From NCBI GenBank assembly GCA_038087015.1, contig JASBNA010000015.1, positions 124,001-188,000 on the forward strand: a stretch of DNA of 64,000 nucleotides. Direction: 5' to 3'. Each line of letters starts with the position of its first letter. Position 1 is the stretch's first letter. Shown one piece after another: positions 52,501-63,902 of this stretch. Made by a program: the position numbers and the translations under genes. The notes beneath the pieces were generated by a model. The model ran no database searches. It was given only the letters and a program-made list of their open reading frames with translations, and was not told the DNA's origin. This DNA is from Cerrena zonata (Eukaryota > Basidiomycota > Agaricomycetes > Polyporales > Cerrenaceae).

Positions 52501-55500
52501 AAATTTATGACGATAATTGGTTCTATATACCTCATCAAAGAAATTTTTGTCAATCCATTTAAGTCAATCACACGGAAGTTCAAGAATGATATGAAACGGT
52601 TTTCAAGTCAAAAGACTATCTCTAACCGCCATTTACAACCTAAAAAGTTGAAAGACTTTCTTCATGGGGAAGTAAAAGTAGTTAAATCGGATTTAATACT
52701 CCACTTGAGTGATGATTTCAAAATCAAGTTACAATTATTCAACCTCATAAATGTCTTTTCTCATGGTGTTCTCAGGGTAGATAATAGATTTGCAAGGATT
52801 CTCGCCGATTCCCCCACCATTGAAGGATACTGGAGTCGTTTGGCTTGTATTGATGGCTTAAAAATTGACATTAATGACCCTGATTTGAGTCACAAGATAG
52901 CCGTTGATTCAGAATCAATAAGATTGATACAGCCCCATTCCTTCGTTGTTCATCAATTGTTTGATAACTTGTCCATTTCCATCAAGACCATGAAACATTT
53001 AGTGCATGCTATGAAGGGCAATAATGAACTGAAAGTGAATGTTGTCAAGCCTAAGGAATCGAAAACTGTCAAAGTACCTAAAATGAAAATCACATCTAAT
53101 AGGCTTTCCTTTTGCATGGAAGATGATCCATTTGAATCTGAATTAAGTGTGATTTATCAATTGGGTATCGTTGAACAGCGTAAACGTTTAGAACAAATTT
53201 CTCTCTTCGAAGAAAGAGCAGCTAATGAATTAAACGAGCATAATGAAGTAGATCTTGAAGATAAGTATGAAACATTGCTTAAAACTTTTTCCACTCAGTG
53301 GGTAAGAAAAATAAGACTGTACAAGGATAGGCTCAATGATGAAATTGTTTCTAATAGAAAGTTTTTATTTGGAAATGAAGCCAGTTTAGCAAGAAGCGAA
53401 AATACCAAGATAGTCGCTTACATGAGCCAGGCTCCTTTGCTATCAGTAATAATGGATGGCTTTGACCTTGATTTACAAACAACCAAGTTTGACCTTCGCG
53501 ATCTACCCCAATTTATTTATGATATGGGTCAAGGTGTTCCAAAGAGTACCAAATACTCTTTGATGTTCCCTTCATATATCCAACTCACCTTGACAGAACT
53601 AAGAATGCATCTTCGAGATTATCCGTTACCCTTACTCCATCTCCCTCCTGATTCACACGAAAAAGCACTCAACTTAGAAGGTCATCTTGTTATTTCTGAA
53701 GTCTTAATCAAAAAGGCTGAACACTTAAGAAAGCTTTATATTCCGTTAACAAAACACATGAAAAACATCGAAAAGGATAAGCATTATTCTTTGACTATTG
53801 AAAAATCCTTGTCAACAGTGAAATTGTATACTGATATTCAAGTAAAATTTGGTTCAAAACTACCCTCCCGATTTGTATGGGGTCAATCTTATCAGTTTGG
53901 AATACAGCAGGTGATGCTAAACTTTGACCAGTTTTCCAAACCTCCAGTTGACCCCTCGATGAAATTGGGATTCTGGGATAAATTGAGACTTATCATGCAT
54001 GGTAAATTCAAGATTATCACCGGTCCTTCTAATGGTCTTGAAGTTGCGTTTAAGGGCTCTCGTGACCCTTATGACTTGTTCGATTCTTCGTCTGGTTTTG
54101 TATTGGCTTTCAGTGATAATGTGGAATGGAAGGTAAATGAAAACGATGACTCTCGCCTGTTTTTCGATATTAAATCAGACAAAATCTCATGGTACATTCC
54201 AAATTACCTCATCTCTCCTCTTCTTTCTTGGACCCGTGAGAGCTCTAAATTTGTCTATTTGCCTAATACTAAGAGGTTCGTTTCTTCTTGTTTCGCATAC
54301 TACTTGGACGATACGTCTAGTGACTCCATAGATCCCATCGAAGTGCAGTCAGACTTGGTTGAAAAACAAGTTCTTAATTTACACGGAGGTGTTAACTTCA
54401 AGGTTGGTTTTATTTTGCAAAGGTCAGTATCACCAAACTCAGACGAAGTAACTGACGAATGCAAACCTCATTATGAGATCAACTTATACAATCCTGATTT
54501 TACAGGAAAAGATCATGATTCTTATGCTGGGTTCAGAAGTGATAAGCTTCATATGGCCATTTCACTTTCTGCTAATACGGAAAGTAGTTATAATGCTATC
54601 CATTTAAGTCCTGGTGTTTTTAAACAGTTCTTTTCTTGGTGGAAATTGTTCTCTGGTAACATGATGTTACCAATAAGAAGGGGCGTGATGTTTGGTGAAT
54701 TGAAAAAATCCATGAAGTTTTCCCAACATTTATTCACGAACAAGTTCCAATTTCGATTCAAGTCATTATTTATTTCTCATCTTTATCGAGATGAAACTAT
54801 CGATTCCGAACAGGACAGTATAGAATGTGTTGGTGTAAGAGCTAAAATGGATGACTTCATTGTTGATCTTCACCAAAGAAAGGAACCAAGGATTGAAGTC
54901 CATGAAGGGTTATCTAGAAATAAGAAAATTATGAAGATGAACTTTAATGTCGGTGAAGTACACCTATCTGGAATTGATTTGAGATTGGTGCATGCTGTTT
55001 TCGACCAGGATATTTATTCTGTGAAGAAAGCTAAAAATGAAAGCAATTCCCACTACAATAACTTCGACAATGATGATCAATGGTTTGACATACTAGACTA
55101 TGAAGAAGCATATCTTCCATCTTTAAACTCAAACCCAAGAAAGGTAGATATTTATCCTTTAATGTATTCAAAGAGATTTTCTTACTTGAGAGATACTGAA
55201 ACGAATAAGTCCGAACAGACGAACACTCAATTGGGATCTGAGTCCACCCATGATTGCCTTTTAAAATCAACAGATGTTTATACCCCTCAGATTGAGTTGT
55301 TCAATGATCGAATTGAACAATTGAGGGAGCAGATCAAAGAAAACAGAACCAAGAATTATTCCAACAAGAATTTAAACAACCGAATAGCCTCTTTAAAAGG
55401 AGATATTGACGAATGCAGGCAACAAAAAAGAAGATTTATCAATAGGTCTGAGTTTCACACTGACACTTCAAACGCTGAGAGCAAAGAGAATTTCCATAAT

Positions 55501-57753
55501 AAGTTTGTATTAATTAGTATGTTCCTCAAATGGAATGTCAATAATAGAAACTTTCTATTGAAATATATTCACTTTGTTCAGTTGAAAAGTTCTTTCAAAA
55601 AGTATCTATCTTATGAATCAATAAGTACCTTAGAAGAACTCATTCATAGAAATGAAAACAGATTTACTAGTGACGATCTCAGTGCAATAACTAGCGGCTT
55701 TAATAAGATTAAACTGAATTCTTCAACTAAGGAATTCACTAAAACAAAAGAAACATCGAAAGATAGATTCAATGGTTTTGATGAAATAATCAGAAGAGTC
55801 AAGGATAACGAAAAAATTAATGAAGATTTTATGATAGAAATAATTTCTCCCCAAATTCAACTTCAAAGTGAAGATGCACCTGATTCTGTTGTATTGATCG
55901 CAGCACCTGGAATTGATGCTAAAATTATATCAGTTGTTGATAAAAAAACGAATTCATTGGTTATTAATGGTCAAGAACTAGAAAAGAGGTATGGTTTTAT
56001 GTTAAAAGATGCAAATATATTTGTTATCGAGAAAAATGATACCAAGCATTCCAATAATTTGATTTTGAATAAATCTTCTTATGGTACGAAGACTAATTGG
56101 CCACCGTGGTTAGGTATTGAAATTTGTAAGAACGGTGTTTTAGCCGGTAAGGACAAACTTTTGGTTGAGAAATCCTCCTTGATGGTAACTTACGATCAGA
56201 TCAAGCCAATGGCAAGTAAATTATCTCAAATAGAGGAAGGGGGCTCGAATGATCAAGACTCAGAAGACAAACAAGAGCCGGAACCTTCTCAATCTGAAGG
56301 TATCTCCAATAGGCTTCGGGTGGATATGCCAAATTTTATCATTTCATCTACATCAAAACAATACTTTACCTTGTATATCATTGTGACTAGCTTACTTTTT
56401 TATTCTGAACCTATGAGTAAATCTTTAAGTGAAAAATTAGAAAAATTGAAATTTTCGATTGATTTTCAAGACTTAAGGGCTTTGCATGCAAATTTGACCT
56501 CGTCTCACAAATACTATCAATTGATGAATATTTTGTCAAATAACTATAACTTTAGACAAAGCAAGCTCGATAACGAAAGTCTAAATGACTACTTGATGTT
56601 GAACATCGAAAGGGGAAATGTTGTCACTGATATTTATTTAATGATGCAATCTATTTTGAATGGTGATATCTATCAGGCAGGTAATGGTGCTCAACCGAAG
56701 GCAGAATGGATTTTGAAAGCTGATCAAATCATCTTGCACATGCTTGAAGATGACAGGACTCCTATTTTAGATATAGCAATTGCCCACGGTCGTTACACAA
56801 GAACAATAAAAGAAGACAATTCCAATGACAATAAATTACAAATTGAGATGATGCAAGGATTCAATTTATTACCTAATGCACATTATCAAGGATTTTTGGA
56901 ACCTTTAGAAGCACCAAAATTCGAAAGCAATGATCAAAACCTAATCAATGTCGATTGGAGTATGAAGAGATCTATTGGTGGAATCAAAATAATGGAAAAT
57001 TTTCAAGTTAATTCGCAGCCGTTAAATATCAAGATTGATGAAATAACTGGTGAGAAATTAATGAACTTTATATTTAGAACTGAATTGGAATCAATCAATG
57101 AAAGTCCGTTATTGAATAAACTGAAAGACATTGAGACCCAATCCGATGATGCAGTTGGTGAATCTGATTACGATGATTCATCTGCCGGTGATACTCAATC
57201 CCAAGGATTCGTTGAACAACTTGATGGAACCAATAAAAATGTCAAATTTGACCAAAACGCTTCTCATTCCAATCCTCGGAGAAAATCCAATAGGGACGTT
57301 AGCAAAATGTCGAATCATGCATTGTCCATTTCTGGCAGTAGTGATTCTCAAGGAGTGATTGATAATGATATTGAGGAAATGATTCATAGATCGAAGAGCT
57401 ATTTGAGTATAGTTTCGCTCAAGGCCAATCCGTTTTCGCTTCTGCTTTCTATTAAATGTAATAAGGGTTATCGTCGTGCATTAAATGTTGAAAATTTAAA
57501 GATCAAATTACCTGAATTATCGATTGAAAACGAGATTTTATCAGTTTTGGAAGTGACAATGATGATGAAAAAATTAATCATCAAAACTTTGTTAAGTCAC
57601 ACTGGTAGATTATTAAGGAACAAGATGAGTGTTAAAAGAAGACTGGGTAAGAATTTTATAAACAAGCCCTTAAAACCAGTTAAGAAATACGTTAAGTTTA
57701 CCCAAGTATCTGAACTTGCCGAAGAAGGGCTGACAGTTATGTCCGAGCCTTAG
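49530..57753 (+). CDS. FMP27: Fmp27/SABRE/Hobbit-type bridge-like lipid transfer protein (frame broken once)
   Basis: These very long proteins lie at ER contact sites and form a hydrophobic groove thought to carry lipids. The N-terminal anchor YYGLGLIACWWFSWYFIALI (about 6-25) is followed by amphipathic beta-rich sequence. A FMP27-type GFWDKLRLIMHGKFKI motif and a coiled segment (IEQLREQIKEN, then IDECRQQKRRF) are visible past mid-protein, then a basic C-terminal helical part. At 51,300-51,302 an extra C in CCC stops the first frame at 51308. Removing it gives ENSSPNKKNFEAG and 2,740 residues, near the 2,628 of bakers' yeast Fmp27. YPR117W is a paralogue in that yeast; only one is in view here. 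Confidence 0.88.
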
Positions 57754-58005
57754 CAAATGCCATGGTAAATTACTGTAACTATAATTTCAATTCTCGTTTA
57801 TGTATTACTACACTAGTTTAGAATTAATATATTAATTTATTAAATAATTTTTTTATTTTAAGTTTGTAATTAAGATAATAATAACAAGAATGGAAAGTTG
57901 AAATAAGATACAAGAGTTGAAAGCCTATAATTCTTTGTGAATTAGAAGATGTCATGAGGTCATTAGGATAAAAACATTGTTTCGTACATGCTTGCAAACG
58001 GTATG

Positions 58006-58619
58006 CTATATATGCTGTCTTTTAACGTCACCACCGTTGGCTTGAATCTTCTTTTTACGTTTCGACTTCTTACCACCATATTCGTCATTTTCACTCATAT
58101 CGTCAGTTCTCATCAATGTTTGCTGGTCATTAATTGCCAAATCTGCAGTATTAAAACCAGGTATACCCTTAATTGGCGTTTTATCAAACTTCAACGCCTG
58201 CGCCAACAACTGAGGGTCAATTTCTTTAATTATATCAGGGGCTTGAGCTACCATTGGGTCTAGAAGAGAAGCTGGTAGCTCTTTTGTTGGTGGAATTTGG
58301 TGCTTCCCGGTAAATCTTGAATATGATTTTTATATGATTTTCTTAGTTTGACACCTTTAGAACCATCTGGATTGGTTCTTGCTAAAGAACGTGTAATCGG
58401 TTCAAGACCGTACAATGCCATTAGGTTATCTAGTGGTGAAGGCACCGATATTTCATATTTATCTAGAATGATTGGTTAGTATAAAGCTTGACCTGGTTTC
58501 AAAGTCTTGCGATCTCAACGTACTTTTTTCCTCTATAAGATAGAAATTAACTGCCTTTTGACCATCATACTGACGTCTCCCTGGCCAGTCGCCCCATGAT
58601 CTTGCATGTCCTCAGTCAT
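58006..58619 (-). CDS. MED19: Mediator head subunit Med19/Rox3 (one intron, two apparent frameshifts)
   Basis: Med19 links Mediator to activators and polymerase II in the nucleus. The core [20 protein letters not shown] followed by [14 protein letters not shown] is diagnostic. Exon 2 (58462-58006) breaks near 58,306: one base added after CCGGG gives [12 protein letters not shown], the family sequence, and joins to the lysine-rich end [10 protein letters not shown]. Exon 1 (58619-58524) starts [14 protein letters not shown], breaks near 58,577 (one base missing), then reads [16 protein letters not shown]. The spliced, corrected protein has 184 residues, an exact codon count. Both breaks look like sequence errors; the second (GACGTC) is not in a homopolymer. 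Confidence 0.82.
58463..58523 (-). other. MED19 intron, 61 nt
   Basis: GTACGT donor at 58523-58518, branch TACTAAC, acceptor TTCTAG ending 58463. It is phase 1 and joins IEEK to [10 protein letters not shown]. Without splicing the frame has a stop. Confidence 0.75.
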
Positions 58620-59083
58620 TGTGAAAAGGAGCCTTTCGAGTTAACGAATAAATCGATTAGTATAGAATTAGAACTTCTATAGTTCAGTTTACTTTTTTAT
58701 TTCTCAGTTTTTCTAATCCTTCTGTCGTTTTTTTTTTTTTCCTCCCGATTAAACGTTAAGCTGTTTGTCAGTTTTCGCAATCTTTCTATTCTACACTATC
58801 CTATTACAACCATTAATAAAATACATATTTATTGATATCTTTTTTTTTTCTTTTCTACCTTTTTGTTAAGAGTACATGCAGTTTGTCATAGTGCTTAAGA
58901 ATACACATTAAGAGAAGAGAAAAAATTATAGGAAAAACAAGTAAAACGAAACGAAAAATTGGTGCAAAAATAGGGAATGTCTAGGATCTATATAAACATC
59001 AAGGGAGGTCGTTGGTTGTTGTGGATGAAATAATGCGGTAATGGCAAGAAGATGGTGAATGAAGATGAGGTAAGTCAGCGAGA
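58620..59083. other. MED19 upstream / TIF3 downstream region
   Basis: The 464 bp contain T-tracts near 58,728 and 58,840 and no recognised gene. Confidence 0.45.
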
Positions 59084-60621
59084 TTATTTACCAACAACTT
59101 CCCAACCATCATCAGTCTTGGATTCTTCTTGAACAGACAATTTAGAGGTAGCTTCTTCTAAACCAGTTTCTTGTTTTGGAGCTTCTGGTTTGGTTACTTC
59201 TGGTTTTGATTCTTCTTCGTCAGAGTCACCTTCAACAGCTAAGACATCATATAAAGATTTTTGAGGGCCTTGAGGTTTTTCAGCTTCTTTATCTTGTTTA
59301 CCCTTTTTATCGTTGGCAGTTCTATTTGGTTTTTGACGTGGTTCCAAAGCTTGACCTCTTTTCCAATCAAGATCATCCTTCTTTTCGGTTCTGTTACTTC
59401 TTTCTCTTGGAGGTAATTTTGTAGTTGTTGATCTAGCTGAACCCCAATCGAATTCAGGTTCTTCTTTTCTTGGTCTTCTTTCTGGTCTATCACCACCTCT
59501 ATTACTTCTTTCTCTTGGTGGTAAGTTTGTGGTTGTTGATCTAGCTGAACCCCAATCAAATTCAGGTTCTTCTTTTCTTGGAGGTCTGTCTAAGCTTTCT
59601 CGTCTATTACTTCTTTCTCTTGGAGGTAAGGTTGAAGCAGTATTTCTAGCTGAACCCCAATCTAAGTCTGGTTCTTCTCTTCTGGGTCTACCTTCACCTC
59701 TATTACTTCTTTGTCTTGGTGCAATACCAGAACCTCTTGCTGAACCCCAATCTAATTCAGCTTCTTCTCTTTGAGATCTTTCACCACGGGCTGGCATACC
59801 AGAACCTCTAACTGAGGTCCAATCCATATCGAAAACATCTTGCTTTTGAGGAGCAGCAACATTAACAAAAATTTTTCTACCATTAAATTCAGATAAAGTT
59901 AATTTTAAAGCATCTTCTAAAAGTTCTCTTTCTTGGAATGTGATGAAAGCAAAACCTTTGGCTCTACCGGTAGACATATCAGTAGGAACTTTAGCATCGG
60001 TAACAGTACCTGGAGCAACTAACTTATCTTCAAAATATCTAATTAAAGAACCTTCAGTGATATCATATGGTAAATTATTAACTCTAGCTCTGTATGGAGG
60101 AGCATCAGGAACTGGATATTCTTCTCTTCTACGTTCAAATCCAGAATCTTCGTTTCTTTCTCTTGAAGCGAAAGAACCAGCAGCAGATGGAACACCAACG
60201 GAGGAGTTGACTTGGACACCAATAGAAGACATATCAACATCTTCATCGGCCCAAGAACCACCACCACCGAATTGTTCATCAGCTAAGAATGAACCTAAAT
60301 CCATTTTAACACTTTTCTTTGGAGGAGCTATATCAACGTTAGTAAAAATGATCTAATTAAACATAAGGTATGGATCTTTCTCCTAGACTATCTCTTTCCA
60401 TTTCTGTGGGGTCTTTACACAAAATATTACACGTTCTGGCATCGATTTGCACCTCTTTCAATTGGCACACCCAGTAATGGATAGTCTTTTTCCAACGAGT
60501 TCTTCAAAACTTTGCAGTTATGTAATTCAGGAAAAATTTTCACTTTTAAACTAATGATCCGATCCTCATACCATGACCCACCTTCAAATAGCTGGTAGCT
60601 CTAACAAAAAAACATACCCAT
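59084..60621 (-). CDS. TIF3: Translation initiation factor eIF4B (Tif3), two exons
   Basis: It binds RNA and the 40S subunit and aids eIF4A helicase. The unspliced ORF starts at MDLGSFLADEQF; an upstream exon of only four bases (ATGG, 60621-60618) joins to CTCCTCC at 60327 to give MAPPKKSVKMDLG, matching bakers' yeast MAPPKK. An RRM occupies about 95-175 (YRARVNNLPYDITEGSLIRY, with RNP1 GRAKGFAFITF). Seven-residue-core DWGSAR/DWTSVR repeats follow (about five copies, 180-320), typical of fungal eIF4B. The C-terminal end DDGWEVVGK is conserved. Spliced length is 415 aa. Confidence 0.96.
60328..60617 (-). other. TIF3 intron, 290 nt
   Basis: GTATGT donor directly after ATGG, TACTAAC branch and GATATAG acceptor. 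Exon 1 codes for Met and one base of Ala. No snoRNA box pair was seen on the gene strand. Confidence 0.93.
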
Positions 60622-61068
60622 ATTGTATAATGTTTCGTCTTCTAGTTAGGGAGCAGGATTAGATGTAAAATCTGTTAAGACGACTTCAAATATAGAGTTT
60701 ATATTCAATTAATGATAGACTTCTCTTTTTTTTTTTTTTCCTTTCAAATTTTTTCACTTTTTTTTTTTTTTCCTTCTCGTTTTTTGATTTTTTGGTTTTT
60801 TTTTTGTCTTTGTTTTTTGGTCCTTTTTTTTTTCGGTTTTGGTAAGTGGAGGTACGGGTGTTTAAGCCGTTCAGTATGAAAGTTGCAAAACTACAACTAC
60901 AAAAAAGGATAGAATACACAGGGAATAGGTATTAGCTATATACGGGCTGTGGCCGATCAAGAATTAAAGAGGATATAGAAAGAAAGAAGAAAGAAAAAAA
61001 GAAGAAAGAAAAAAAGAAGAAAGAAATACAAGAATTGAAGGAATCAAAAGTTCATAGAATGCATATGA
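60622..61068. other. TIF3 upstream region with Rap1-like site
   Basis: AGGTACGGGTGT at 60850-60861, about 230 bp upstream of the TIF3 start, resembles the Rap1 consensus in reverse. T-tracts at 60,727-60,840 separate it from the gene. A GAAAGAAGAAAG purine run at 60,975-61,025 is in the 3' flank of the RING gene. Confidence 0.5.
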
Positions 61069-62712
61069 TCATACTCGTTGTTCAACCACATTCCTTGTCT
61101 CGCCGAGATCCTGGGATTGTCTTGCGGTTGTGGTATGGTCATTTGAATTGTCTGTGTTTGGGGGTTCTGGGGTGTTCCCGTTGGCGTGTTGACTAGCATT
61201 TTCATTGGCATGTTGACTAGCATTTTCATTGGCATTTTCATTAGTATTTTCATTAGTATTTTCATTAGTATTTTCATTAGTATTTTCACTTTCGGGATTC
61301 AGATCGGTATTCTCTTGGTGGTATAGAAAGAGAACGGCCCAATTGAATAGATCGAGTTTTTTAATACCCATTAATCTCCACCAAAATCTTTTGAAAAGCG
61401 AACCATATTTTTTATTGGCCACTTCGTTTGCTCTATTTTCTAAATTGAGGTGATTCAAGCTTGAATCATTAAGAATAAACCGAACTCTTTCAGAAGTTGG
61501 AATGAGCTCCTGTAGCATTGCCCTTAAAGTAGGATCATTTCTGAAAGCGTCATAATCCAAACTGAATTCATCGTCAGAGTCTAACTCATCGTCATTGTTC
61601 TCATTATTTGGTTGGTCGTTTGATTCATTATTTTGCTGATTATTTGGTTCATTATTTTGTTGATTTGTTTGATTATTTTCACTTTTATAGAAATAATCAC
61701 GTTTACACATAGGACAACAAGCTCTTCTTTTGATTAACCAAGGATCTAAACAATCAGCATGGAAAACGTGACCACAAAGTAAACCACGTACTGTATCTTC
61801 ATTTTCTAAAGTTTCAAGACAAATTGCACAAGTACCAGAAGTGAAATGTAATTCATCATCTTCATCTTCATCTTCATCTTCATCTTCATCTTCAACTTTA
61901 GTCGTACATCCTTTGGATAAATCCACCATTTTGATCGGTAAATTATTGGAAGCATCAGCGTATAAGCTTGTATTATCATCTTCATCATCACGTAAAGCAT
62001 TATCCTGAGAAGAATTAACATGATAAGTATCATCATGATGACTAGTAGAATCATTGATAGTCTTATATAATAAGTTTTCTTCTTGTAAAACCCCATCACG
62101 AACGTCTTGATCTCGTTCTTTACCGCCATTTAACCAATCAAAATAACTTTTCCTGGGGAACAAGATTTCAACCTCTTGTTCTGACAATTTTTTCATTCTA
62201 GCATAGCATCCGCCTCTTCTTCTTCTTCTTCTTCTGCGTCTTCTACGTCTTGCAGCAGCTGCTGCAATGGCAGCATCGGTGGTTGAAGTAGAAGTATTTG
62301 TTGTTAATTGACTAACTTGATTGAAATATAAATTATTGTTAATCCTTCTCTCTAAAATTTCACCTCTTATAAAATGATGCGCTCGAATATATTCAATTTG
62401 TTCATGTAATTCATAATTTGTTGTGGAATTATTTGTTTGATTATTTGAATGATTATTCAAGTCACCATCACTTAAAAAATTAAATGGAATACTTCGATGG
62501 GTTATTGGGTAAACATGTAAGCCATATTTAGAACGAATAAAATATCGAATAGTGAAAAAAATGAATAATAAAGCAATGAAAACCCCAACAGCTAATGCTA
62601 AAAAGAATAATACTGTTGATGGAGTATTACCAACAAATGAAGTATTGGAATAGCTTGCGTCACTAGCGTCATCATTCGATGCTCTTACGCTAAGATAAAC
62701 TTGACGGTCCAT
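61069..62712 (-). CDS. Membrane-anchored RING-H2 ubiquitin ligase, uncharacterised
   Basis: The 547-aa protein has an N-terminal stretch without clear signal peptide, then one hydrophobic helix (about 33-57, TVLFFLALAVGVFIALLFIFF). The RING-H2 finger lies at about 296-338: CAICLETLENEDTVRGLLCG, HVFHADCLDPWL and CPMCKRDYF, with all eight ligands (C-C-C-H-H-C-C-C). Between helix and RING stand a 12-Arg run after an Ala run, and an acidic EDEDEDEDEDD stretch. After the RING come QNNEPNNQQNNE repeats and NENT/NENA/SQHA repeats near the C-terminus. Known ligases of this layout act at endosomal, vacuolar or Golgi membranes. No symbol can be given. Confidence 0.8.
   Translation of the reverse strand: MDRQVYLSVRASNDDASDASYSNTSFVGNTPSTVLFFLALAVGVFIALLFIFFTIRYFIRSKYGLHVYPITHRSIPFNFLSDGDLNNHSNNQTNNSTTNYELHEQIEYIRAHHFIRGEILERRINNNLYFNQVSQLTTNTSTSTTDAAIAAAAARRRRRRRRRRRRGGCYARMKKLSEQEVEILFPRKSYFDWLNGGKERDQDVRDGVLQEENLLYKTINDSTSHHDDTYHVNSSQDNALRDDEDDNTSLYADASNNLPIKMVDLSKGCTTKVEDEDEDEDEDEDDELHFTSGTCAICLETLENEDTVRGLLCGHVFHADCLDPWLIKRRACCPMCKRDYFYKSENNQTNQQNNEPNNQQNNESNDQPNNENNDDELDSDDEFSLDYDAFRNDPTLRAMLQELIPTSERVRFILNDSSLNHLNLENRANEVANKKYGSLFKRFWWRLMGIKKLDLFNWAVLFLYHQENTDLNPESENTNENTNENTNENTNENANENASQHANENASQHANGNTPEPPNTDNSNDHTTTARQSQDLGETRNVVEQRV
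61185..61290 (-). repeat. 12-bp and 24-bp tandem repeats in the RING-H2 gene
   Basis: ATTTTCATTAGT repeats four to five times (61,229-61,290, coding NENT) next to two 24-base GTTGACTAGC-type units (ASQHANEN). All keep frame. Confidence 0.85.
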
Positions 62713-63202
62713 CTTAAAACGTATATACCAGATACCCAGGGTCAGACTTGTTGAAATGAACTAGCTATCTATTAAGGAGTAAATTCTGCTTCAGGGGCCT
62801 ATATTTTGGTCCTTTTTTTTTTTTTTTTGTTAGCGATTTTGCCTTTTTTTTATTTTACTTTAGTTTTCCGTTCTTTTTTTTTTATATAATTTTTTTTTTT
62901 TTTTGTTTTTTTCACCCGAAATCTACCTATTGAAGTAACTTTACGATAGTTAACAAAACTTATTGTTTAGATATTCTATTAGATGTTCTTCTAGATAATG
63001 CTATGAATTATTTTATGGTATTAGATAAGAGATAGCTTGCTCTTGGGGATATTTTATGTCTCCAACAATAAAAGGCCTGCAGGGAAAAAGCACTACAATA
63101 TAATCAACAGTAAAAGCAGAATCTTGATAAATCAAAAATATTTATATAATAGAAACAAAAGTAATAATAAAAAAACAGCTATTTAACTACTTTTTAATCA
63201 AC
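62713..63202. other. RING gene upstream / HYP2 downstream region
   Basis: The 490 bp hold three T-tracts (62,813-62,828; 62,873-62,883; 62,890-62,902). No RNA gene is seen. Confidence 0.45.
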
Positions 63203-63902
63203 TTAAGATTGAGGAGCTGGTTTACAAGAAATGGCAGCTTCTTCACCCATAGCAGAGATAATGGTGACTAATAAATCTTTACCATCATCAAAACCAGATT
63301 GAATATCTTCACCCAAATCACCATCTGGAACTTTGACATCATCTTTGGTGTCACCATCAGCGGTCATTAAAGATAAAAATCCATCATCGATATCAATTAA
63401 TTGATATTCTTGTCTAGAAACATTTGGAACTTCCATATTGTGGGTAGATGGGGATAAATCTTCTAATTTTTTACCAGTGAAGATATCAATGGCGACTAAA
63501 TGGACTTTAGCGTGACCGTGCTTACCAGTTTTAGAGGTAGACATATCGACAATTTTACATGGTCTGTTCTTGATAACAACGTGACCGTTCTTTCTCAAAG
63601 CAGAACATTGCATTGGGTAAGTTAAAGCGGCACCAGCATCAGCGGTTTCGAAAGTGTGCTAGAATAAGTTAGTATCAGTTCGTAAATAACAAAAAGTGGA
63701 TATATATATCCACTTTTTATGTGGAGATGGCAATCGAAAAAAATTTTGTTGTCGTTCGTCGATGAAAAATTCGATCCCATCAACGTACAACAAAATCTTT
63801 TCCAATCCCTGGTCCTAAAAATCAATCGATCCAAGTATACTGAGTTGCTATACACAATCTACCAGGATCACTCATGAATTCACATACATCTTCTTCAGCC
63901 AT
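63203..63902 (-). CDS. HYP2: Translation factor eIF5A (hypusine-containing), two exons
   Basis: eIF5A relieves ribosome stalling at polyproline and aids termination. The hypusine loop [12 protein letters not shown] is intact, with the modified Lys at residue 51. Exon 2 (63658-63203) has no Met before [10 protein letters not shown], which is internal in the family. Exon 1 (63902-63888) encodes MAEED and stops at a GTATGT donor. The acceptor TTCTAG precedes CACACTTTCGAA. The join gives [20 protein letters not shown], the normal N-terminus, and 156 residues. The name TIF51A is a synonym. Confidence 0.97.
63659..63887 (-). other. HYP2 intron, 229 nt, with perfect 28-base palindrome
   Basis: GTATGT donor at 63887, branch TACTAAC at 63674-63668 and acceptor ending at 63659. 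A perfect palindrome (63691-63718; arms AAAAAGTGG and CCACTTTTT around an AT core) stands 17 bases upstream of the branch point. Confidence 0.93.

Noticed and set aside
49250..60600. AGCTGGTAGCT seen at about 49,250, 58,270 and 60,591
   Set aside because: One copy is coding (MED19), the contexts are unrelated, and three 11-mers may be chance.
60328..60617. snoRNA in the TIF3 intron
   Set aside because: No C/D box pair and no H/ACA boxes on the gene strand.
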